Shown: piece after piece, positions 1 through 5,047 of the stretch
Layout: every line of letters begins with the position of its first letter
How positions within the stretch are numbered: position 1 is the stretch's first letter
Source of the DNA: Candidatus Gastranaerophilales bacterium
GTDB lineage: Bacteria > Cyanobacteriota > Vampirovibrionia > Gastranaerophilales > Gastranaerophilaceae
Reading direction: 5' to 3'
DNA length: 5,047 bases
Assembly (NCBI GenBank): GCA_947625445.1
Contig: CANQOM010000122.1
Span: 1-5,047, forward strand
Translations under genes and position numbers: made by a program
The notes under the pieces: model-generated
Databases searched by the model: none
Seen by the model: the letters and a program-made list of their open reading frames with translations, nothing else
What the model was told of the DNA's origin: nothing

Positions 1-384
1 ATCTATAACAGTTTGGGACAATATAAAGAAGCTATTGAAGAACTTAATACTGTTTTAAAATTAAAACCCGATTTTGACGATGTTTTCTATACATTAGCTA
101 TTGCAAAAGAAGGATATGCATATAGTATTATTGAAAAAGACCCCTTAACAGAAGAAGAAAATACTATGGATTTATCAAAAGAACAAATATCAGAGTTTAT
201 TAACACTGCTTCTGATTCAGTTGATACATATAATAAATATCTAGCCAAAAAACCTGATGCGAAAGAAAAAGAATCAATTAATATCAAAATAAACGAACTT
301 AATGAAAAAATAAAAGAATATACTCAAATATATGATTCTGCTACACAAGTTAAATCTGAAAATACTGCCGAACAAACGGAGTAA
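1..384 (+). CDS. TPR-repeat protein, 3' part only (5' end outside the window)
   Basis: Frame 1 is open from the first base and ends at TAA 382-384, giving 127 visible residues. The first in-frame TTG, at 13, lies inside a repeat, so I read the gene as truncated by the window edge and not as starting there. Visible residues 2-24 (YNSLGQYKEAIEELNTVLKL followed by KPD) fit a tetratricopeptide repeat: G-x-Y in helix A, an alanine opening helix B, and the closing proline. The next stretch (about 25-45, FDDVFYTLAIAKEGYAYSII) looks like the first helix of another, degenerate repeat. The remainder is charged and probably helical, ending in a hydrophilic tail rich in Glu, Thr and Ser. TPR arrays mediate protein-protein contacts; the partner cannot be told from this fragment. 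The gene ends 6 bases before lgt and is probably cotranscribed with it. Confidence 0.8.
   Translation: MYNSLGQYKEAIEELNTVLKLKPDFDDVFYTLAIAKEGYAYSIIEKDPLTEEENTMDLSKEQISEFINTASDSVDTYNKYLAKKPDAKEKESINIKINELNEKIKEYTQIYDSATQVKSENTAEQTE
378..381 (+). promoter_or_regulatory. Shine-Dalgarno site for lgt
   Basis: GGAG lies 9 bases before the ATG at 391, within the last codons of the TPR gene and touching its stop. It supports the chosen lgt start and suggests that the two genes are translated from one message. Confidence 0.6.
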
Positions 385-390
385 AAGAAA

Positions 391-1191
391 ATGATATTTC
401 AATCGCCGGGTTATTTAGCTTTTAACATAGGCTCACTGGATGTTCATTGGTACGGGATTGTTATGGCTTTTTCCATACTTGTCGGAATATTTACAATTAT
501 TTTTATAAAGAATAAATATTTTAAAGATATATCTACCGATGTTATATGCGATTTATCTTTTGTATTAATTGTTTCGGGAATAATAAGCGCAAGATTATAT
601 TATGTATTGTTAGATTCAAGCTACTTTATAAAGAACCCTCTGGAAATACCCGCAATATGGAATGGAGGAATTTCAATCCAAGGTGCAATTTTAGGCGGAA
701 TTATTGCAGGTTATCTGTATACAAAAGCAAATAAACTAAATTTTTTCAGATATGCAGATTTATATTCTTTCGGATTAATAATCGGACAGGCAATTGGGAG
801 ATGGGGAAATTTCTTTAATTCTGAAGCATTCGGTTCTCCTACCAATCTCCCGTGGAAATTGTACATTCCTTATTTCTCAAGACCTGAGGCATTCAAAAAT
901 TATGAATTTTTTCATCCTGCATTCCTTTATGAATCATTATTAAATGTTATTATTTTTGTAATTCTGTTATTTATTATGAAAAAATTTACTCAAAGAAAAG
1001 ACGGAACTATTTTCTTCTCTTACATGATTCTTTATTCAATTGCAAGATTAATAGTAGAAAGTATAAGACTTGACAGTGTTTTAAATATATATAATATTCA
1101 TATTGCACATATTACTTCCGTTTTATTTATTATCTTTGGTATAATAGGCTTGTTTCTTATAAATAAAGAAAAAGAATCACAAACTTTGTAA
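391..1191 (+). CDS. lgt: Phosphatidylglycerol--prolipoprotein diacylglyceryl transferase
   Basis: Lgt is an inner-membrane enzyme that moves diacylglycerol from phosphatidylglycerol to the lipobox cysteine of prolipoproteins, the first step of lipoprotein maturation. The 266 residues are of usual family length and contain several hydrophobic segments. Visible motifs are HWYG at 19-22, NGGISIQGA at 91-99, and the family signature GRWGNFFNSEAFG at 136-148. The signature carries the counterparts of E. coli R143, N146, E151 and G154 (here R137, N140, E145, G148). HPAFLYES follows at 175-182, and YSIARLIVE at 215-223 supplies the counterparts of Y235, R239 and E243. One key position differs: the histidine usual in the GGxxxHG motif (E. 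coli H103) is Q97. The ATG at 391 places HWYG at the expected distance from the N-terminus and has an SD site. Identity is near certain; activity is likely but not assured. Confidence 0.97.
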   Translation: MIFQSPGYLAFNIGSLDVHWYGIVMAFSILVGIFTIIFIKNKYFKDISTDVICDLSFVLIVSGIISARLYYVLLDSSYFIKNPLEIPAIWNGGISIQGAILGGIIAGYLYTKANKLNFFRYADLYSFGLIIGQAIGRWGNFFNSEAFGSPTNLPWKLYIPYFSRPEAFKNYEFFHPAFLYESLLNVIIFVILLFIMKKFTQRKDGTIFFSYMILYSIARLIVESIRLDSVLNIYNIHIAHITSVLFIIFGIIGLFLINKEKESQTL

Positions 1192-1213
1192 AGAAATTTA
1201 TTAGGTTTATAAT
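1186..1213 (+). promoter_or_regulatory. Possible sigma70-type promoter before the MCE gene
   Basis: TTGTAA (1186-1191), a 16-base spacer and a perfect TATAAT (1208-1213) span the end of lgt and the only sizeable gap in the plus-strand array. A transcript would begin close to the ATG at 1220 and would have little or no leader. TATAAT occurs often by chance in DNA this AT-rich, so this is weak. In its favour, the MCE gene has the widest spacing in the array and no clear Shine-Dalgarno sequence. Confidence 0.2.
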
Positions 1214-1219
1214 ATTGGA

Positions 1220-1879
1220 ATGAAGAAAAAATATATTTGGATAACTGAAATAATAATTTGGTTTATATTAATATTCGGGTCAATATTCTCTTTTATAATT
1301 TATACCAAAATAAAAGATAATGAGCAGAATATGTATTACATATTTGTTAATGATGCAGGAGGATTAGTTCAAGGTTCTCCGGTCAGGCTTATGGGAATTA
1401 ATATAGGATATATAAAAGAAGTAAAAATATTTGATAATAAAGTATTTATTTCTTTTTTAGTAACTCAAAAAGATACGGTACTACCGAAAAAGACAACGGC
1501 AATAATTGAATTTTACGGGCTCGGTGGTTCTACTTCGCTCGAATTAATGCAGGATAACTCAATTGAATCAAGAGACAGAGAAATAATTCTGCCTTTAAAT
1601 ACATACAGAGTTAAAGATTTATGGGACGGTCAAGAAGCAGTTGCAAATGTCATGATTGATATTTATGGGGGAATAGGCAGAGGAATTAAAGCTGCTGATT
1701 TGATAAATAAAAAAGAGTATTTTAAACAAAGTGCACTTGTTAAACAGTTTGCAAAAGAAACAGATTTATTTAACGAGTCACAAACTGTTATAATAAACAA
1801 ACTGTCAAAAGACAAAGTTCTTTTTGATGAAAGTAATAATAATATCGAAAATAAAGAAACGGTTAAAAATTATGAATGA
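1220..1879 (+). CDS. Single-pass MCE-domain (MlaD-like) lipid-transport protein
   Basis: MCE proteins are substrate-binding parts of lipid ABC transporters that carry phospholipid between the membranes of diderm bacteria. The 219-residue product starts MKKK, then has one hydrophobic segment at about 8-28, giving an N-terminal inner-membrane anchor with a periplasmic body. An MCE domain follows at about 38-112: DAGGLVQGSPVRLMGINIG (45-63) is the typical core, and a glycine-rich turn followed by SLEL (100-109) closes the domain. The C-terminal part (113-219) is a charged, probably helical extension ending in Asn- and Lys-rich sequence; MlaD also has a helical tail. A TAG at 1202-1204 lies in frame upstream with no other usable start between, so ATG 1220 is the start. 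No MlaE permease, MlaF ATPase or second MCE gene lies in the window. The 3' end overlaps upp by 8 bases. The exact lipid and partners are unknown. Confidence 0.88.
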   Translation: MKKKYIWITEIIIWFILIFGSIFSFIIYTKIKDNEQNMYYIFVNDAGGLVQGSPVRLMGINIGYIKEVKIFDNKVFISFLVTQKDTVLPKKTTAIIEFYGLGGSTSLELMQDNSIESRDREIILPLNTYRVKDLWDGQEAVANVMIDIYGGIGRGIKAADLINKKEYFKQSALVKQFAKETDLFNESQTVIINKLSKDKVLFDESNNNIENKETVKNYE

Positions 1880-2534
1880 ATATAAGAATGTATACGTGGT
1901 AAATCATCCGTTATGCCATCATAATTTACATATAATAAGGGATAAAAAGACTACGGCGGAAGTATTTAGAAATGCAATCAAAAGAATAACATATTTACTT
2001 TTTTATAAAGCAACTGAAGATTTGGAGCTGGAAGAATCTACCGTTGAAACACCACTTGAAACATGTAATACAAAAATATTAAAAAGAAAAAATGAAATAA
2101 TTATTGCACCTATATTAAGAGCAGGATTAATATTTTCAGATATAGCTAATGAAATAATGCCTTATGCAACAGTTAGACACATAGGCATGTACAGAGACGA
2201 AGAAACACTAACTCCTATTTGGTATTACAATAAAATTCCAATAGAATTTGACAATCCGGAAAATAAAAGGATATTAATATTAGACCCAATGCTGGCAACA
2301 GGCAATTCTGCAATCGATGCAATAAAATTATTTACTAATAAAAAAGTAGCACAACATAATATTAAATTTGTAAGTTTAATAAGTGCACCCGAAGGTTTAA
2401 AAAGGGTTCAAGAAATTTTCCCCGATGTAAAAATAATTACTGCCAGTATTGATAACTGCTTAAATTCATCAGGATATATCCGCCCAGGATTAGGCGATGC
2501 CGGAGACAGAATATTTAATACGGTTGAAAACTAA
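1872..2534 (+). CDS. upp: Uracil phosphoribosyltransferase
   Basis: Upp is a cytosolic salvage enzyme that makes UMP from uracil and PRPP. From ATG 1872 the protein has 220 residues, close to the usual length of about 208-210. It opens VYVVNHPLCHHNLHIIRDKK (7-26), matching the family N-terminus. Further motifs are APILRAG (79-85), IGMYRDEET (104-112, with R108), the PRPP loop LDPMLATGNSA (137-147), SAPEG (171-175) and the C-terminal uracil-binding stretch GYIRPGLGDAGDRIF (201-215). The loop has Asn145 where most members have Gly (ATGGSA). An in-frame ATG at 1824 would add 16 basic residues with no family counterpart, so I reject it. The chosen start lies within ATGAATGA (1872-1879), where the MCE stop codon is embedded. 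No strong SD site is visible, which fits translational coupling to the upstream gene. Confidence 0.96.
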   Translation: MNEYKNVYVVNHPLCHHNLHIIRDKKTTAEVFRNAIKRITYLLFYKATEDLELEESTVETPLETCNTKILKRKNEIIIAPILRAGLIFSDIANEIMPYATVRHIGMYRDEETLTPIWYYNKIPIEFDNPENKRILILDPMLATGNSAIDAIKLFTNKKVAQHNIKFVSLISAPEGLKRVQEIFPDVKIITASIDNCLNSSGYIRPGLGDAGDRIFNTVEN

Positions 2535-3271
2535 TGTTCTATTTTGATGATTTTTACGGTAAAAAAATTTTAAAATCAACACTTTTAAGTGACTTTGATT
2601 GTTTTTTTACTACCAGAAATTTTGTTTTAACCGCTTCAAACAGAATTGATTTAGAAGAAGAAGCTTTAAATAACAGAATTTTTCTTAAAGAAAAACTAAA
2701 AGTTAAAAATATAATAACAACGAAACAAACACATAGTGATAACATAAAAATAGTTTCTGAATCACAATTATATTATGATGACACAGATGCATTAATATCA
2801 AATATTGAAGATTCATTAATTCTCTTAAATTACGCAGACTGTGTACCAATAATCCTATATAGTAAAAAAGATAATGCGGGAGCAGTAATTCATGCAGGTT
2901 GGAGAGGAACTGCAAAAGAAATTGCACGAAAAACATCAGAAAAAATGCAAAAAGAATTAAATATAAAAGCAGAAAATATTATAGCTTTAATAGGTCCTTC
3001 TATCGGGAAATGTTGTTTTGAAACTTCTTATGACGTTTTTACTCAACTAATTAATTCACAAAACAAAACTCAATTTTATAATAAAAAAAATGATAAATAT
3101 TTTATTGATTTAAAATTATTAAATAAATACCAATTATCAGACACAGGTATAATAAATATAGATATGTGTGACTATTGCACATGTTGCATGTCTGATATAT
3201 TTTTTTCATATAGAAAAGAAAAAGGTGTTACCGCAAGGCATTCTGCTATAATAAAAATAAAAAGGGGATAG
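2534..3271 (+). CDS. pgeF: PgeF/YfiH-family (LACC1-like) peptidoglycan editing factor
   Basis: The family was once labelled polyphenol oxidase or laccase. The E. coli member removes wrongly incorporated L-Ser from peptidoglycan precursors; other members, including human LACC1/FAMIN, act on purine nucleosides. The 245-residue length is normal. Motifs are FFTTRN (24-29), TKQTHSDN (63-70), DTDALIS (83-89), NYADCVPI (99-106), IHAGWRGT (119-126), GPSIGKCCFE (154-163) and CTCCMSDIFFSYR (215-227), followed by TARHSAII (233-240). H67, C103 and H120 are the expected zinc-binding, active-site triad. There are more cysteines than usual (160, 161, 212, 215, 217, 218). The ATG at 2534 shares its A with the upp stop (TAATG), which suggests reinitiation by the same ribosomes. 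Family assignment is firm; which reaction it performs here is open. Confidence 0.93.
   Translation: MFYFDDFYGKKILKSTLLSDFDCFFTTRNFVLTASNRIDLEEEALNNRIFLKEKLKVKNIITTKQTHSDNIKIVSESQLYYDDTDALISNIEDSLILLNYADCVPIILYSKKDNAGAVIHAGWRGTAKEIARKTSEKMQKELNIKAENIIALIGPSIGKCCFETSYDVFTQLINSQNKTQFYNKKNDKYFIDLKLLNKYQLSDTGIINIDMCDYCTCCMSDIFFSYRKEKGVTARHSAIIKIKRG
3263..3268 (+). promoter_or_regulatory. Strong Shine-Dalgarno site for the SEC-C gene
   Basis: AGGGGA lies 5 bases before ATG 3274, over the last codons of pgeF. It is the best ribosome-binding site in the window and fixes this start. The genes just upstream lack such a site and seem to rely on coupling, so this gene may be translated more independently. 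Confidence 0.65.
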
Positions 3272-3273
3272 AT

Positions 3274-4575
3274 ATGTCAGTTATAGAAAAATTATCAATA
3301 ATATCAGATACAATAACAAAATTAATGAATTTTGTAATAACAGATGAAGAAGTAAAAAAAGATTTTGATGAATATCTTTCAGCGGTATCAGGAGGAAATC
3401 AGAACAGAACTCAAGCTTTAATAATACCTTATATATTTGAAAGAAGACTAAGAGAAGAAAGAAAACCTATAATAAAGCTTTTTGAAGAAAAAAATACCGA
3501 TTTATCAAAAGAAGAAAAAGAAATCTTAAAAGAAATGGAAACATCTTTCTCTTCTGTATTTGAAGTAAGAAGAATATTAAGTAACGGATTTGAATTATAT
3601 AATCTCGTCAATGAAAAATTATATAAAATACTTTCCTTAGTAAAAATGAACAATTTCAGAGGTATAACTCCCGGTCAATTTATAGTATGCAGAATATTTC
3701 AAGCAAAAGAAGAATTTTATTTGCTTGAAATATCAAATGTAATCTCAAGTATAAATAAAGAGGATGTTTATAAATATGCAATAGCAAGAATAATAGAAAA
3801 ACCAGAAGAAGCATATGAACAAAACCCCAAGAAAAAAGAACAAATAGAAAATCTTGTAAAAGATTTCGGCAAAAAATTTATTGAATGTTTTGATAATGAT
3901 GAAGTAATTACAACAAATCATAAAGCAGATAACCTTATTAATCTGTTTAATATATACTGTGACGAAAATATACTTCCTTCAAAAGAAGACATTGAGAAAA
4001 ACAAAGAACAAGTTGAAAATAACAGATACTTTACTGTTTCTGATTTTAAAAATTCATATTCAGATTTTATGGAAAAATCACTTGAAGGTTTTTCTTCGCA
4101 TAATTCAACCTATGATATAGGAATTATTTACGACAAAGAATTAGGTCTTTTTGTACTTCCTTTCTATCAAACTCTTTGTAAAATATACGAAACTGATGAT
4201 TATAAATCAATTCAAGGCTATAAAGATTGTATAAAAAGTTTTTTAGAAAACGATAAAGTACCTGCTAATATTATTCAAAGATTAGCTGATAAATATCCAA
4301 ATTTTATGGAAAGAACAAATGAAATATTATCTTCATCATACAATTTAAATGAACTTTTGGCTTTTTATAAATCAGATTCACAGGAAAAGAAAATCTTTTC
4401 TTCAGCAAGTGTATTATATGCTTCAAAAATATTTGAGCAAATGATGAACGTGGTTAATAATAAAGAAGAAATTAAACATAAAGAAGGTATTGATTATTCA
4501 AAAGTAGGCAGAAATGACCCTTGCCCTTGCGGTAGCGGTAAAAAATATAAAAAATGTTGCATGCCTAAATATTAA
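3274..4575 (+). CDS. Uncharacterised protein with C-terminal SEC-C zinc-binding motif
   Basis: The 433-residue product has no signal peptide or membrane segment and is rich in Lys and Glu, so it is likely cytosolic. The only firm domain is at the C-terminus: VGRNDPCPCGSGKKYKKCC (411-429) is a SEC-C motif, C-x-C-x8-C-C, with C417, C419, C428 and C429 as metal ligands. The motif caps SecA, where it binds zinc and SecB, and also occurs on proteins such as YecA. Residues about 92-157 look like a small beta-rich module (VFEVRRILSNGFELYNLV, then LRG/PGQ-like turns in NNFRGITPGQFIVCRIF). From memory this resembles a module in other long SEC-C proteins of unknown function. The rest (1-90 and 160-400) is mostly helical and not recognised. 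It is the last plus-strand gene of the array, 2 bases after pgeF, and overlaps nth tail-to-tail. SecA itself is excluded: no Walker or DEAD motifs are present. Confidence 0.85.
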   Translation: MSVIEKLSIISDTITKLMNFVITDEEVKKDFDEYLSAVSGGNQNRTQALIIPYIFERRLREERKPIIKLFEEKNTDLSKEEKEILKEMETSFSSVFEVRRILSNGFELYNLVNEKLYKILSLVKMNNFRGITPGQFIVCRIFQAKEEFYLLEISNVISSINKEDVYKYAIARIIEKPEEAYEQNPKKKEQIENLVKDFGKKFIECFDNDEVITTNHKADNLINLFNIYCDENILPSKEDIEKNKEQVENNRYFTVSDFKNSYSDFMEKSLEGFSSHNSTYDIGIIYDKELGLFVLPFYQTLCKIYETDDYKSIQGYKDCIKSFLENDKVPANIIQRLADKYPNFMERTNEILSSSYNLNELLAFYKSDSQEKKIFSSASVLYASKIFEQMMNVVNNKEEIKHKEGIDYSKVGRNDPCPCGSGKKYKKCCMPKY

Positions 4576-5047
4576 TTTTGTAGGTTTTACAATATTTACA
4601 AAGCTTACAATTAGAACATTCAGGCTTTGTCGGCTTACATATATTTTGACCTAAAGTTACAAAAAGAGTATTAATTTCTGACCAACACTGTTTAGGTAAA
4701 TTTTCTTTTAGAGCAAATTCAGTTTCTTCCGGTTCTTTTGTAGAAACTAATCCCAATCTGTTTGAAATTCTGTGAACATGGACATCTACACATATACTTG
4801 GGATATTATACCCTTTTGATTGAACAAGATTAGCGGTTTTTCTTCCCACTCCTTTAAATTTTATTAATTCTTCTATTTCTTTAGGAACAACACTGTCATA
4901 ATTATGATAAAGTTCATAAGCTATATCAAGAATTTGTTTTGCTTTATTTTTATAGAATCCTACAGGGTAAATAGCCTTTTCCAAATCTTCTAACTTAACA
5001 TTCAAAAAGTCCTTTGGAGTCCTGCCTAATTCTAACATACGCATTGT
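4565..5047 (-). CDS. nth: Endonuclease III family DNA glycosylase/AP lyase, 5'-truncated by the window edge
   Basis: This base-excision repair enzyme removes oxidised pyrimidines and cuts at AP sites. The frame runs from the right edge to the stop TAG at complement 4567-4565, with 160 visible residues. I number from the Met at complement 5044, which is probably internal: compared with E. coli Nth (211 residues, K120) about 50 residues are missing, including the SAQ-type motif. Visible are VGFYKNKAKQI (28-38), the helix-hairpin-helix FKGVGRKTANLV (63-74) with catalytic K69, and CVDVHVHRISNRLGL (85-99) with catalytic D87. A 4Fe-4S cluster loop follows, with C136, C143, C146 and C152 in the exact C-x6-C-x2-C-x5-C spacing. 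C149 is an extra cysteine inside it. The VHVHRISNRLGL and LGQNIC wording recalls the archaeal-type Nth branch more than the E. coli one. Its 3' end overlaps the SEC-C gene by 11 bases. Confidence 0.93.
   Translation of the reverse strand, partial: TMRMLELGRTPKDFLNVKLEDLEKAIYPVGFYKNKAKQILDIAYELYHNYDSVVPKEIEELIKFKGVGRKTANLVQSKGYNIPSICVDVHVHRISNRLGLVSTKEPEETEFALKENLPKQCWSEINTLFVTLGQNICKPTKPECSNCKLCKYCKTYKINI
4566..4598. terminator. Weak AT-rich inverted repeat at the convergent gene ends, possible bidirectional terminator
   Basis: TAAATATT (4566-4573) is inverted as AATATTTA (4591-4598). In an alternative fold TTGTA (4578-4582) pairs with TACAA (4588-4592) round a 5-base loop, on top of an outer TAAATA/TATTTA stem. 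The stems are almost all A-T and there is no clear U-run after a GC-rich stem, so this is a poor intrinsic terminator. Its position, exactly where two opposed genes end, is the only reason to list it. Confidence 0.2.

Noticed and set aside
87..287. Minus-strand open frame opposite the TPR gene
   Set aside because: Antisense shadow with no recognisable motif; the plus-strand frame carries a TPR and is in register with the operon.
546..734. 62-codon open frame on the plus strand inside lgt
   Set aside because: It lies in another frame of a firmly identified gene, its product is low-complexity and Cys/Arg/Asn-rich, and there is no SD.
1824..1871. Longer upp start at ATG 1824
   Set aside because: It would add 16 basic residues with no counterpart in the family, lies deep in the MCE gene and has no SD. 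ATG 1872 places the N-terminal VYVVNHPL motif where Upp normally has it.
2554..2936. Two minus-strand open frames opposite pgeF
   Set aside because: They are antisense to conserved pgeF motifs, and their Leu/Phe/Ser-rich products are what AT-rich, Lys-rich coding DNA gives on the opposite strand.
3429..3653. Minus-strand open frame opposite the SEC-C gene
   Set aside because: The Ser/Phe-rich product mirrors Lys/Glu codons on the plus strand; no SD or family match.
4495..4563. SEC-C protein as a SecA C-terminal fragment
   Set aside because: The motif matches the SecA tail, but the 410 residues before it show no SecA ATPase or preprotein-binding motifs and form an intact ORF with a strong SD.
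1..5047. Defence system, CRISPR array, mobile element or RNA gene
   Set aside because: No direct-repeat array, transposase, integrase, toxin-antitoxin pair, tRNA-like cloverleaf or riboswitch-sized leader is visible; gaps between genes are 28 bases at most.

Overview
The window is strongly AT-rich and almost entirely coding. It holds a partial TPR-protein gene, lgt, a single-pass MCE (MlaD-like) gene, upp, a pgeF/yfiH-family gene and a SEC-C-motif gene on the plus strand. A 5'-truncated endonuclease III gene (nth) runs in from the right edge on the minus strand. No RNA gene, mobile element, CRISPR array or phage remnant was seen. The longest non-coding gap is 28 bases.

The MCE protein points to a bacterium with two membranes. 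The base composition, AGA-rich arginine usage and mix of genes would suit a low-GC, didermic, probably host-associated lineage. Gut Gastranaerophilales/Melainabacteria is my leading guess, with low confidence; other AT-rich diderms such as Brachyspira or Elusimicrobia-like groups are not excluded. No marker here fixes the taxonomy.

Layout: 1-384 is the 3' part of a TPR protein. 391-1191 is lgt, whose usual catalytic-region histidine is replaced by glutamine. 1220-1879 is an MCE-domain protein with no permease or ATPase partner nearby. 1872-2534 is upp, whose start overlaps the MCE stop by 8 bases. 2534-3271 is pgeF, which shares one base with the upp stop. 3274-4575 is a 433-residue protein ending in a zinc-type SEC-C motif. 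4565-5047 (minus) is nth, which overlaps the SEC-C gene tail-to-tail by 11 bases.

The six plus-strand genes are spaced 6, 28, -8, -1 and 2 bases apart, which looks like a single operon or two with a break before the MCE gene. Three products act at or near the envelope: Lgt makes lipoproteins, MCE proteins carry lipid, and PgeF edits peptidoglycan precursors in E. coli. Upp salvages uracil. The SEC-C protein may be a cytosolic adaptor, but its main body is not recognised. I see mostly housekeeping genes. The best leads are the Lgt substitution, the orphan MCE protein, the upp-pgeF coupling and the uncharacterised SEC-C protein.
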